Origin: Changshengia sp963803165
GTDB taxonomy: Bacteria; Chloroflexota; Dormibacteria; Aeolococcales; Aeolococcaceae
DNA: 64,000 nt
Assembly (NCBI GenBank): GCA_963803165.1
Contig: CAWDLK010000004.1
Location: 186,001-250,000, forward strand
Direction: 5' to 3'
Positions 51,137-59,130 of this stretch are shown here, one piece after another; position 1 is the stretch's first letter, and each line of letters begins with the position of its first letter. The position numbers and the translations under genes are program-made. The notes beneath the pieces were generated by a model. It was not told the DNA's origin. It made no database searches and was given only the letters and a program-made list of their open reading frames with translations.

Positions 51137-51544
51137 TCAGCCGGTGGAGATTGCCCGGAAGGCGAGCAGGAGGGCGACCACGAAGCCGGCGGTGAGCATC
51201 CACGCCTCGCGGCGCGGGGCCGTCCCGCGGGCAAAGAGCACGGTGAGCGGCAGGGCGATGAAGGTGAGCGGCCCGTACATGACGTGAAGCCCCTGCGCCG
51301 GCCGCTGGCCGGCGAGCAGCAGGCTGACACCCGAGACCCCCTGGAGGGCCACCGCCGCGAATGCGAGCCAGAGGTACGAGCGGGCGGTGGGGAGCAGCCG
51401 CTGGTCGCGGGCGGCGAGCGCGGCGAGAACGACCCCGACGACGAGGACGACCAGCAGGGCGTAGCCCAGCCGCTGGTGGACGGAGATCAGGGCGCTCGCC
51501 ACCCCCGAAGGGTCGGTCGCTCCGAGTGCGGTCCACCCGTTCAT
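51137..51544 (-). CDS. 4-TM protein resembling half of heme A synthase (CtaA)
   Basis: 135 aa with TM segments at about 22-44, 56-78, 87-105 and 113-131. His residues in SVHQRLGYALL and GLHVMYGPL sit in TM1 and TM3, as in the haem-binding half of CtaA/COX15. Complete CtaA has eight TM segments, so this would be a half-size relative, possibly dimeric. It is the last gene of the 14-gene chain and overlaps its neighbour by 4 nt. A haem-handling role for the bc/Cyd module is inference. Confidence 0.65.
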   Translation of the reverse strand: MNGWTALGATDPSGVASALISVHQRLGYALLVVLVVGVVLAALAARDQRLLPTARSYLWLAFAAVALQGVSGVSLLLAGQRPAQGLHVMYGPLTFIALPLTVLFARGTAPRREAWMLTAGFVVALLLAFRAISTG

Positions 51545-52185
51545 CGCAGCAGCACCGAGAGCTCGCTGGCGGGGAGCGTGGTGTAGGCGAAGGCCGCCGG
51601 CCCCGATTCCGCCCCCAGCGCCGCGGGGAGCAGGAGGGCGAGGTGGTCACCGATCCGCCGCCGCCAGTCGAGGGCGGGCCCCGCCGGCTCGAGGTCGAGC
51701 GGCTCGCCGTCGACCAGAGCCCCGTGGGCAGCGTCGACCGCGGCCGCGAAAAGGTCGACCAGCTCCCACCACTCGTCCTCTCCCACCCGTCGGACCACCT
51801 CGTCCATGCCGGGGAGGGCGAGCGCCGCCTCGACCACCTCTCCACCCGAGCTGACCACCGACTCGAGGTGGACGTCGAGCCCCCGCCACTCGGCCTCCTG
51901 GGAGTGGAGGAGGGGCTGGCCCCGCCCCCGGCCGAGGCTCCGGAAGCGCTCGGTGGGGCGCAGCCCGAGGCGGCCGAGCTCGGTGAGGGCGCTGCTGAGC
52001 GGCCAGGGACCGGACCCGGCCGGCCGGCGGCAGCGCACCCGCACGCAGCTCTCCTCCACGGTCGGGATGTGCACCCGCCAGGGCGGAGGGGCGCCGGACG
52101 GTTCCTCGCCGGTCACGGGCGGCGGGTCGCCGGCCGTCGAGCGGCGTTCGAAGGTGGGCTGCGAGGGGCGCGAGAGCCGGATCAT
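51541..52185 (-). CDS. Hypothetical soluble protein of the quinol-oxidase operon
   Basis: 214 aa, overlapping both neighbours (ATGA each side). It has a Pro-rich N terminus and an acidic C-terminal half (GEDEWWELVDLFAAAVDAAHG). No TM, signal peptide or known motif. Function unknown; tight coupling suggests it acts with the lipoprotein and ABC genes. Confidence 0.65.
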   Translation of the reverse strand: MIRLSRPSQPTFERRSTAGDPPPVTGEEPSGAPPPWRVHIPTVEESCVRVRCRRPAGSGPWPLSSALTELGRLGLRPTERFRSLGRGRGQPLLHSQEAEWRGLDVHLESVVSSGGEVVEAALALPGMDEVVRRVGEDEWWELVDLFAAAVDAAHGALVDGEPLDLEPAGPALDWRRRIGDHLALLLPAALGAESGPAAFAYTTLPASELSVLLR

Positions 52186-52923
52186 GTGCCCTGCGTGGTG
52201 TCGGGAGGCACGCAGATGTTGGCACGGAGAGATGCGGTGCCGGTGATCGCCCCACCCAGGGGAAGGGCGACGGCGAAGGTCCCGTACTCGCCCCAGGTCA
52301 CGTAGGTCGTGCTCCGGATCGGCGGGTAGATGAGGACGACGGTGGCCGTCTGGCCGGGGTCGATGCTCACCGAGCAGCTCCCGTCGATGCTCACCGTGCT
52401 GAGCCCGGCGAGTGGGTACGCGGGGTAGTAGAACCGGTCGAACGTGGACCTGCTGACCCCCTCGGGGCAGAGCGCGGATGCGGACCCGGCCTGGCAGGTG
52501 GCCCACGAGGAGGAGGCGATCTGCAGCGAGTTCGAGCTGCGGCGAGCTGCCGGCCAGCCCGGAGTTGGTGAGCTGGAAGGCGACGGCGGTGAGCTGACCG
52601 AGCCCCTGGAGCGCGGCCCACTGCTTCTCGGCGCCGATCCTCTGGGCCAGCGGCTCCATGGGGATGCGGCCGACCAGGGTGACGTGGATGGGGTCGGGGT
52701 TGACGTAGATGCCTCCGTCGGGGCTGGTGTCGTAGGTGGCGGAGGCGAGGGTCCGGGGATGGCCGGAGCTGGGCAGCCCGAGCTGGGCGGCGGAGAGGGT
52801 GGTCGGACCGCCGCAGGCGGAGACCAGTGCTGCGAGGCCGGCCAGTACCAGACCGGCGGGCCGTCCCAGGCGGCGCCGCGCAGGGCGCGGCCCGGACGCC
52901 GGAGAGCTCTCGGCTCGGATCAC
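52182..52923 (-). CDS. Lipoprotein of the quinol-oxidase operon, with one frameshift
   Basis: A signal peptide with lipobox LVSAC (Cys near 37) predicts a lipid-anchored extracytoplasmic protein. The frame breaks at one extra base (T at 52531/52532 on the plus strand). The gene reads CTCGAACTCGCT where CTCGACTCGCT restores PQLDSLQIASSSWATCQAG and continues in frame through FDRFYYPAYPLAG to the stop at 52182. Corrected length is 246 aa. The mature part is beta-rich with four further Cys. The stop overlaps the next ATG. Function unknown; copper or haem delivery would suit the context but is not shown. Confidence 0.72.
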
Positions 52924-52936
52924 CCCGATGATCGCC

Positions 52937-53719
52937 TCAGCGGCGCTCCAGGAGGGGACGGCTGAGCAGGCCCACGGCGCCGAGGGCGACGACGATGGCC
53001 CCGCCGCTCACCAGGAGGACGGTCGCCGGGGAGAACGCCGGCGTCCCGCCCAGGGCGCCGATGAAGGCGCTCCCCAGCTCCCCGAAGGGGTCGAGGAGGG
53101 CGACGGTCCAGCCCCACCCCAGCCGCGACACCCCGGTGAAGAGACCCCCGAAGAAGAGCAGGGGGGCGAGCAGGACGGAGACGTCGAGGAGAACCTCCCC
53201 CACCCCCCCGGCGAGGCAGGCGACCAGGCAACCGAGAAGGCTGCCGGTCAGCAGTCCCGCGAGCACGGCGAGGGCCAGCCCGGCCCACTGGAGCGGGGTG
53301 GCGGAGCCGGCGACCGCCACCAGCACGATGACCGGGAGCAGCTGGAGCAGGTCCACCAGGGCGCCCGCGCCCACCACCCCGCCGACCACCCGCCAGCCGG
53401 GCCGGGGCACCAGGGCCAGCCGGACCAGCAGCCCGGACTGGCGCGCCCGGGCCAGGTTGACGGCGGTGCCCACGGCTCCCAGCATCGCCACCAGCACGGT
53501 GAGGAGCATGCCCGCCCAGAAGGTGGGGGCTCCGCCGACGATCAGGGGAAGCGCCAGCACCAGGGGGATGCCCACCTTGAGGACGAGGGCCCGCCTCCGC
53601 GCGGCCACCACCAGCAGCTCGCGTCCGAGGGTCCCCCGGGGCAGCAGCCGGGCGAGCACCGCCGGGCGAGGGGGCGGACCGGCGGGGAGCCCGCGGCGGA
53701 GCGGGACGATCGTGGTCAT
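52937..53719 (-). CDS. ABC-2 type permease of the quinol-oxidase operon
   Basis: 260-aa membrane protein with six predicted TM segments and the general shape of CcmB/NosY-type ABC-2 permeases. ATG 53719 overlaps the ATPase stop (ATGA). With the ATPase it would form an exporter or assembly transporter. Its place beside cytochrome genes recalls CcmAB and NosFY systems that serve cytochrome or copper-enzyme maturation, but no specific motif confirms this. Confidence 0.82.
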   Translation of the reverse strand: MTTIVPLRRGLPAGPPPRPAVLARLLPRGTLGRELLVVAARRRALVLKVGIPLVLALPLIVGGAPTFWAGMLLTVLVAMLGAVGTAVNLARARQSGLLVRLALVPRPGWRVVGGVVGAGALVDLLQLLPVIVLVAVAGSATPLQWAGLALAVLAGLLTGSLLGCLVACLAGGVGEVLLDVSVLLAPLLFFGGLFTGVSRLGWGWTVALLDPFGELGSAFIGALGGTPAFSPATVLLVSGGAIVVALGAVGLLSRPLLERR

Positions 53720-54711
53720 GCCGTCCCCCCCTGGTCACCCACCAGGGCGTGGAAGCACTCGCGAAGGTCGGGGCGCCGCACCTCGAGGCTGCGCACCCCG
53801 GGACCGATCGCGTCGGCGGCGGCGACCAGGCGGGAGAGGGGGGCGTCCTCCTCCAGCTCGGCCACCACCAGGCCGTCGACGGCCGAGCGGAGGACGACCC
53901 CGGCGAGAGCGCTCACCCGCTCGGCGACGGCAGCCGCCTGCTCCTCCCCGCCGCCCTCGCCGACCCTCAGCTCCACGATCCGGCGCCGCGGCACCTCGGC
54001 GAGGAGCTCGGGGAGGGGCGCCACGCGCAGGCAGCGGCCCTGGTGGAGCATGGCGACGCGGTCGGCCACGCCGGCCACGAACTCGGGGTCGTTGCTGGCG
54101 ACGACCGTCGTCTGCCCGGACGCCGCCCGCGCGCGCAGAGCCGCGCTCACCACCGCGGCGCCGTCGGGGTCCAGCCCCGCGCTCGGTTCGTCGAAGAGGG
54201 CCAGCGCCGGGCGGTGGACGAGGGCCTGGGCGAGGGCGAGGCGGCGGCGCAGTCCGTAGGAGAGGGTGCCGACCGGCTCGTCGGCGCGCTCGCCGAGCCC
54301 GAGCCTGTCGAGGGTCTCGGTGGTCAACCGCCGCGCCAGGCGGGGGTCGCGGACCCACTGGCGGCACCAGAAGTAGGTGGACTGACGGAGCGAGAGGGTC
54401 GTCTCCTCGACCGGCTCGTCCGCGGCGTAGCCGATGCGGCGCCGGGCCCGGCGCGGGCTGCGATCGCCCCACCAGGTCAGGCGTCCGCCGTCGCCGCGGT
54501 CGGCGGAGGCGAGGAGCCGGAGCAGGGTGCTCTTGCCGGCTCCGTTCGAGCCCATCAGGGCGAGCACCTCGCCGGCGCGGACGTCCAGGTCGATCGGGCC
54601 GACGCTGCGGCCGCCCGGGTAACGGCGGAGCGCAGCGCTGACCACGACGCTCGCCGGCGGCCCGTCCGGGCCCCGGGCGGAGGCGGGTTCCACGACGACG
54701 AGGGCGCTCAC
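53716..54711 (-). CDS. ABC ATPase of the quinol-oxidase operon
   Basis: 331 aa. Walker A is GSNGAGKST (about 53-61), Walker B ALFDEPSAGLD. The signature is LSYGLRRRL, deviating from LSGGQ, which is typical of NosF/CcmA-like ATPases with relaxed signatures. A roughly 100-residue C-terminal extension follows the ABC domain. ATG 54711 overlaps the receiver stop. It drives the permease at 52937-53719. Confidence 0.88.
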   Translation of the reverse strand: MSALVVVEPASARGPDGPPASVVVSAALRRYPGGRSVGPIDLDVRAGEVLALMGSNGAGKSTLLRLLASADRGDGGRLTWWGDRSPRRARRRIGYAADEPVEETTLSLRQSTYFWCRQWVRDPRLARRLTTETLDRLGLGERADEPVGTLSYGLRRRLALAQALVHRPALALFDEPSAGLDPDGAAVVSAALRARAASGQTTVVASNDPEFVAGVADRVAMLHQGRCLRVAPLPELLAEVPRRRIVELRVGEGGGEEQAAAVAERVSALAGVVLRSAVDGLVVAELEEDAPLSRLVAAADAIGPGVRSLEVRRPDLRECFHALVGDQGGTA

Positions 54712-55049
54712 GCTCCCACCTCGAGAAGGGTGCGCACCTGGGCCGCCACCTCGGTCGGCTTGAAGGGCTTGCGGATGACCCCCGCCGCACCGGCCCGCAC
54801 CGCCCGCTGGGCGGCCTCGTCGTCGCCGTGCTCGCAGATCGCGAACCAGCCCACCCTGGGGCCGGGAACGCCGGCCATCCAGCGGCGCGAGTCGCCGCCC
54901 AGATCGACCTCGACCAGCACCACGTCGCTCTCCGGGGCATCGGGGGCGGGCGCCCGCAGCCAGGTCACGCGGTGCCCCTCGCGGCGGAGCTTCTGCTCCA
55001 GGATGCGGCCCACCATCGGCTCGCCCTCGAGCAGGAGGAGGTCGCTCAC
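54708..55049 (-). CDS. Stand-alone receiver domain lacking the phospho-Asp
   Basis: 113-aa CheY-like receiver from GTG 55049 (GTGA overlap). The fold landmarks are clear (LLLLEGEPMVG, VVLVEVDLGG, VIRKPFKPTE), but three key positions differ. The acidic pair is E8/E10 with a Gly between. The phospho-acceptor Asp is Glu47 (LVEVDL instead of LLDVDL). The Thr/Ser switch is Ala70. Lys94 is kept. It probably cannot be phosphorylated normally and may act as a fixed-state adaptor. No output domain is present, and no other receiver exists in the window. Confidence 0.82.
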   Translation of the reverse strand: MSDLLLLEGEPMVGRILEQKLRREGHRVTWLRAPAPDAPESDVVLVEVDLGGDSRRWMAGVPGPRVGWFAICEHGDDEAAQRAVRAGAAGVIRKPFKPTEVAAQVRTLLEVGA

Positions 55050-55507
55050 CGGCTCGCGCTCCGGGCGGCGGGCAGCTCGCCGGGCGCGTAGAGCCGCACC
55101 CTGCCCCTCTCGTCGAGGTCGCCGACCGCGATCAGGGCGCCGAGCAGGTGGTGGGCCTCCAGGGCCTCGCGGGCCATCGAGGCCGCGGTCACCTTGTGGG
55201 CGATCAGGTCCGAGCCACTCGCCTCGAGCTGCCAACCCAGCTCCTCGAGGTGGGCGGCGATGAAGCTGAGGATCTGCAGCCGGTGCGCGAGCCGCTCCTC
55301 GAGGGCGATCAGGGCGGCGGAGATGCCGACCTCGCCGCTCACCGTGTCGACGCGCGAGCTCTGCAGCGACTGCATCTCGAAGAGACGGCGCATCCAGCGC
55401 GGCCAGGGGGGGGCGAGGGTGTCGGCCAGCTCCTCGTCGGCGGGACCGAAGATGCGCATCCGAAGGGCGACGCTGCCCTGGGGCAGCTGGAGCGTGGCGG
55501 CGGTCAT
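55046..55507 (-). CDS. Hypothetical soluble protein between CydA and the pseudo-receiver
   Basis: 153 aa; start ATG 55507 overlaps the cydA stop and its own stop overlaps the receiver start. It contains a helical core (ISAALIALEERLAHRLQILS, then FIAAHLEELGWQLEASG) and a short beta-like N terminus. No Cys, TM or known family. It may be the partner of the pseudo-receiver. Confidence 0.65.
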   Translation of the reverse strand: MTAATLQLPQGSVALRMRIFGPADEELADTLAPPWPRWMRRLFEMQSLQSSRVDTVSGEVGISAALIALEERLAHRLQILSFIAAHLEELGWQLEASGSDLIAHKVTAASMAREALEAHHLLGALIAVGDLDERGRVRLYAPGELPAARSASR

Positions 55508-56967
55508 GGTCCGATCGGGCGCTGGTTGAGCGGGATGTTGGGGGCCGGCTGCTGCAGGATCACCTGATGGTTGATGACGATGTTCTGGTTGACCAGGTAG
55601 GGGCTGCGGGAGCTCTCCCGGATGACGCCCATGACCAGCATCATCAAGCCCACCACGACGGCCATGCCGATCAGCAGGCGCTGGCTGCCACGGCTTGCCT
55701 GGCCCATGGTCATGGGGGTGCGCGCCCGGGCCCGCAGGTAGGAGGCGAGCGCGTAGAGCGCGATCAGCATGTCGGCGATCAGCACGATCACCTTCCAGGG
55801 GAAGAAGAACCCGAGCGGATCCTCGAGGCCGCCGTCCCAGAAGGGCTTGGCGAGGTGGGCAGCCACGATGTCCGGGTAGGACCCGGCGAACCAGGCGGGC
55901 TGGAGACCGAAGAGGAAGAGGAGGATGAGCAGCACCAGGGCGATCTGCTGGCGGCGGGCCACCGCGTGCAGGCCGGCGGCCTTGAGGCGGCGCCAGAAGT
56001 AGGCGACGCCGAAGATGAAGATCAGCCCCAGCCCGGCGAACTGCCCCAGGAAGATGTTGGAGATCCAGCCGTACATCATCTGGTACCAGCTGTCCAGGGA
56101 GTGGAGCTGGATCTCCTTGGCGTAGCTGTAGCCGACCCAGATCTGGACGATGGTGAAGCCGAAGGCGAAGAGCATCCCCCACTGCCCGGCCCAGTCCCAG
56201 TAGGCGGCCTCGCGGTTGCGCTCGCGGACCAGCTCACCCTCGGGCATCGCCCCCAGGGCCCGCACCGGCTCCCGCCGGCCCGGCACCAGCGCCGGCGCCT
56301 CCTGGCGGCGGGTCACGCGCAGGTACTGGAAGGCGGCGGTGAAGGCGACCAGCGCCCCCGCCCACGCGATGTTGCCGACGGTGCGATGGACGGTCAGCGG
56401 CAGGTTGGTGGGGTTGAGGAACTGGAGCACGTAGCCCATGTTCACGGTCGCCCCCTGCACCGTGGGGGTGAGCATCTGGGAGGCGATGACGTCGATGAGG
56501 AACATCTGGAACCACTGGTCGATGTTGAGCAGGATCACCATCCCCAGTCGCACCATCCGGTATCCGCGCAGCCGTTCCCAGTTGGCGTAGAGGGTGTAGA
56601 GGAGGACGATCTCGCCGACGAAGGTGAGCGCCTCGAAGAACCAGACCCAGAAGGTGAACTGCTGGAAGGTGACGAAGAACCGGCCCCAGAGGCCCACCAG
56701 GATGAAGACGACGAAGAAGATGGCGATCGCCGCGCCGGTGGAGAAGACGTAGCCCCAGGCGTGGACCAGGCTGCGCGCGAGCCGCTCGTGGCGCTCGTCG
56801 TGGGTGACCATGGAGATCCCCTCGCTGAGCGCCACCAGGGTGCACGAGCCGATCAGGAAGGTGGCGAAGAGGACGTGGAGGAGGGCCACCACCCCGACCA
56901 CGACGGTGTTGGTCAGCACCGTGCCCGGGACGCCGGTCGGGCTGAGGGCGAGGATCAGGTGCTGCAT
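55504..56967 (-). CDS. cydA: CydA-like quinol oxidase subunit I
   Basis: 487-aa membrane protein with about ten TM segments. The haem-ligand His in ALLHVLFATFLIGS (about 31) corresponds to His19 of E. coli CydA. VHRTVGNIAW matches the His186 region, and the acidic pair in FFEALTFVGEIVLLY matches the proton-channel Glu positions. No CydB is encoded nearby; instead a second CydA-like protein lies in the same operon. The CydAA' group of the bd superfamily is known to work without CydB. Whether this enzyme reduces O2 or another acceptor is unresolved. Confidence 0.87.
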   Translation of the reverse strand: MQHLILALSPTGVPGTVLTNTVVVGVVALLHVLFATFLIGSCTLVALSEGISMVTHDERHERLARSLVHAWGYVFSTGAAIAIFFVVFILVGLWGRFFVTFQQFTFWVWFFEALTFVGEIVLLYTLYANWERLRGYRMVRLGMVILLNIDQWFQMFLIDVIASQMLTPTVQGATVNMGYVLQFLNPTNLPLTVHRTVGNIAWAGALVAFTAAFQYLRVTRRQEAPALVPGRREPVRALGAMPEGELVRERNREAAYWDWAGQWGMLFAFGFTIVQIWVGYSYAKEIQLHSLDSWYQMMYGWISNIFLGQFAGLGLIFIFGVAYFWRRLKAAGLHAVARRQQIALVLLILLFLFGLQPAWFAGSYPDIVAAHLAKPFWDGGLEDPLGFFFPWKVIVLIADMLIALYALASYLRARARTPMTMGQASRGSQRLLIGMAVVVGLMMLVMGVIRESSRSPYLVNQNIVINHQVILQQPAPNIPLNQRPIGP

Positions 56968-56977
56968 GACTCGCGGC

Positions 56978-58225
56978 TCACAGGTTGTAGAGGCGGTTGA
57001 CGCCGAGCATGGCCAGGTAGATGACGGTGCCGATCAGGAAGAAGGCGGGGACCAGCACGTCGGGACGGCGGATGGGGTGGCGGTCGGGATTGCGGTCGAT
57101 GAACGGCAGCGCCAGCATCAGGGTGGCGCCGATGCCGACCACGACGAAGACGCCGAATCCGACCAGCTGGGTGGGGAAGAACACCAGCAGCTGGTCGAGG
57201 GGGAGGTAGAACCACTCCGGGGTGGGCACGTAGGTCAGGGTGGCGGGGTTGGCCGGCCCGTCCAGCGGCGCCCCCGAGATCGCGCCCATGACGAAGATCA
57301 GGATCACCAGGCCCAGCGACACCACGGTGTCCTTGAAGAGCTGGTCGGGGAAGAAGTCGACGGTCTCGCTGGGCACCGAGTAGACCGCCTCGGAGCCGCG
57401 GGTGGGGTAGGGCGGCTCGGCCCGGCGCACCCGCTCGGCGATCTCCTTCTCGGGGTTGTCTCCGGTGGTCCGGTAGTTGACCCAGGAGCCGAACTCCCCG
57501 TGGCGCCGCAGCAGGTAGAGGTGGGCGCCGATCAGCCCCAGCAGCAGGGCGGGAAGCACCCAGATGTGGAGGGCGAAGGTCCGGGTCAGGGTCACCGGGC
57601 CGACGAAGTCGCCGCCGCGCCAGAGCGTCCGCACCCCGTTGCCGATGACCGGCAGGTAGTGGGGGATGTTGGTGACCACCACGGCGGTCCAGTACGAGGC
57701 CTGGTCCCAGGGCAGCATCGCCCCGGTGATGGCCAGGGCCAGCACCAGGAAGAAGAGCAGCACCCCGCTGATCCAGTTCAGCTCGCGCGGCTTCTTGTAG
57801 CTGGCCGAGATGAAGGTGCGCAGCGCGTGCACGCCGATCAGCAGCATGAGGACGTAGGCGCCCCAGAGGTGGATGCCCCGGATCCAGTCCCCGAAGAAGT
57901 CGTCGGTGCGCAGGTAGAGGAGGCTGGTGTACGCCTGGGAGACGGAGGGGACGTAGTCGAGGAGCAGGAAGATGCCGGTGAAGAACTGGACCAGGATCAC
58001 GACCAGGGTCGCGCTGCCCAGGGTGTAGGCCCAGCCGCCCTGCTTGGGGACGGCCTCGTAGAGCAGCTTGTTGAGCAGCCCGGTGGCCCCGGTGCGATCG
58101 TCGAACCAGGCCAGGCTGCGCCGGAAGGGCCCGACCACCGGCTCGGGGACCAGGCCGATGAAGTCGCCCCTCTCCTCCGCCTGCTCGGTCCCGGGCATCT
58201 CCGATCCCGCAGTGCGCTCGGTCAT
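56978..58225 (-). CDS. Cytochrome b of a bc/b6f-type complex
   Basis: 415-aa fused (b6 + subunit IV) cytochrome b. Haem ligands are paired as His-x13-His (GIHLWGAYVLMLLIGVHAL) and His-x14-His (ALHIWVLPALLLGLIGAHLY); the 14-residue spacing of the second pair is b6f-like. The Qo motif PEWF is present (TPEWFYLPLDQLL). It lies 4 nt after the Rieske gene. There is no cytochrome c1 or f gene in the operon, so electrons leaving the Rieske centre must go to an unlinked or non-haem-c acceptor. Confidence 0.93.
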   Translation of the reverse strand: MTERTAGSEMPGTEQAEERGDFIGLVPEPVVGPFRRSLAWFDDRTGATGLLNKLLYEAVPKQGGWAYTLGSATLVVILVQFFTGIFLLLDYVPSVSQAYTSLLYLRTDDFFGDWIRGIHLWGAYVLMLLIGVHALRTFISASYKKPRELNWISGVLLFFLVLALAITGAMLPWDQASYWTAVVVTNIPHYLPVIGNGVRTLWRGGDFVGPVTLTRTFALHIWVLPALLLGLIGAHLYLLRRHGEFGSWVNYRTTGDNPEKEIAERVRRAEPPYPTRGSEAVYSVPSETVDFFPDQLFKDTVVSLGLVILIFVMGAISGAPLDGPANPATLTYVPTPEWFYLPLDQLLVFFPTQLVGFGVFVVVGIGATLMLALPFIDRNPDRHPIRRPDVLVPAFFLIGTVIYLAMLGVNRLYNL

Positions 58226-58229
58226 CGGA

Positions 58230-58736
58230 TCAGATCTGCTCCTCGAGACGGTTGGCGACCTGCAGATAGGTGTGGCCCATCGCGTCCTGGTAGGTGCGGT
58301 GCACCCACTGGGGCAGGGGCTGCGGCGGCGGTCCGCCGACGTTGCGCCCGGTCATCGCGTACAGCCCGCCGTGGCAGGGGCACTCGAAGAGGTCGAGCGA
58401 GGGCTCCCAGTGCACGTCGCACTGCATGTGGGTGCAGATGTTGGAGAAGGCATAGAGCTTCCCCTGGGTCTTGACCACGTAGACCACCCGGGTGACCGCC
58501 GGCGCGGGCGGTCCGCTGCCCAGCGGGACGGCGGCGATGCGGGCGGTGGGCAGGTTCTCGGGGATGTCGTCGATCGGCCCGCCCTGGACCGTGACCCAGA
58601 TCTCCCGGGTGGCCTGCCAGAGCGGGCTGAGCAGGAAGCCGACCGCGGGGACCGAGAGCATGGCGGTGATCAGACCGGCCATGGCCCCGGTGCCTCTGAC
58701 CATGAACTGGCGGCGGCTGATGCGTCCCTGGCTCAT
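58230..58736 (-). CDS. Rieske iron-sulfur protein
   Basis: 168 aa. A twin-arginine-type anchor (SRRQFMVRG, TM about 18-38) is followed by a Rieske domain with cluster motifs CTHMQC and CPCHGG (two Cys and two His ligands). It forms the high-potential arm of the bc complex with the adjacent cytochrome b. ATG 58736 overlaps the stop of the 28-residue microprotein. Confidence 0.93.
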   Translation of the reverse strand: MSQGRISRRQFMVRGTGAMAGLITAMLSVPAVGFLLSPLWQATREIWVTVQGGPIDDIPENLPTARIAAVPLGSGPPAPAVTRVVYVVKTQGKLYAFSNICTHMQCDVHWEPSLDLFECPCHGGLYAMTGRNVGGPPPQPLPQWVHRTYQDAMGHTYLQVANRLEEQI

Positions 58737-58819
58737 GCGGCGAGCTCCTCGCGCCCCCAGCGCGGGCGGGCGCCGGCGGCGGTCACGGCGCGGCGCGCGA
58801 CGTCGATCACGGCGGTCAT
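58733..58819 (-). CDS. 28-aa microprotein, coupled at both ends
   Basis: A tiny frame starting MTAVIDVARR and ending WGREELAA. Its ATG (58819) overlaps the stop of the membrane protein gene and its own stop overlaps the Rieske ATG (both ATGA). No TM segment, basic with an amphipathic look. The overlaps at both ends argue that it is translated; it could be a small subunit or simply a translational relay. Confidence 0.6.
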   Translation of the reverse strand: MTAVIDVARRAVTAAGARPRWGREELAA

Positions 58820-59130
58820 CCCGACGACCCCAGCTGGAAGGGCGGCGGGGTCGCCGGGTGATTGGTGGCCCCGATCAGCGCGGTGAGCGCCATGGCCAGG
58901 AAGAGGATGCAGAAGAAGCCCGCCGCGCCGGTCACCAGCACCGCCGCGAGGTGGTTGCCATCCCGCCACATCGGCCGGATGCCGCGGAAGACCCACCACG
59001 CGGCCATGACCACGAGGATGGTCATCCCCGCGCCCAGGATCGTGTAGTACCAGTAGGCCTCGAAGTCGGCCTCGCGGCCCGGGGTGAGCGGGGCGTCGGC
59101 GAGCACGCGCAGCGCGGTGAGGGCGATCAC
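58816..59130 (-). CDS. Small two-TM protein of the quinol-oxidase operon
   Basis: 104 aa with TM segments at about 28-48 and 62-87 (FEAYWYYTILGAGM, AAGFFCILFLAMAL). It starts in the cydA'-like stop (ATGA). Its size suits an accessory subunit of the CydAA' or bc complex; no family recognised. Confidence 0.72.
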   Translation of the reverse strand: MIALTALRVLADAPLTPGREADFEAYWYYTILGAGMTILVVMAAWWVFRGIRPMWRDGNHLAAVLVTGAAGFFCILFLAMALTALIGATNHPATPPPFQLGSSG

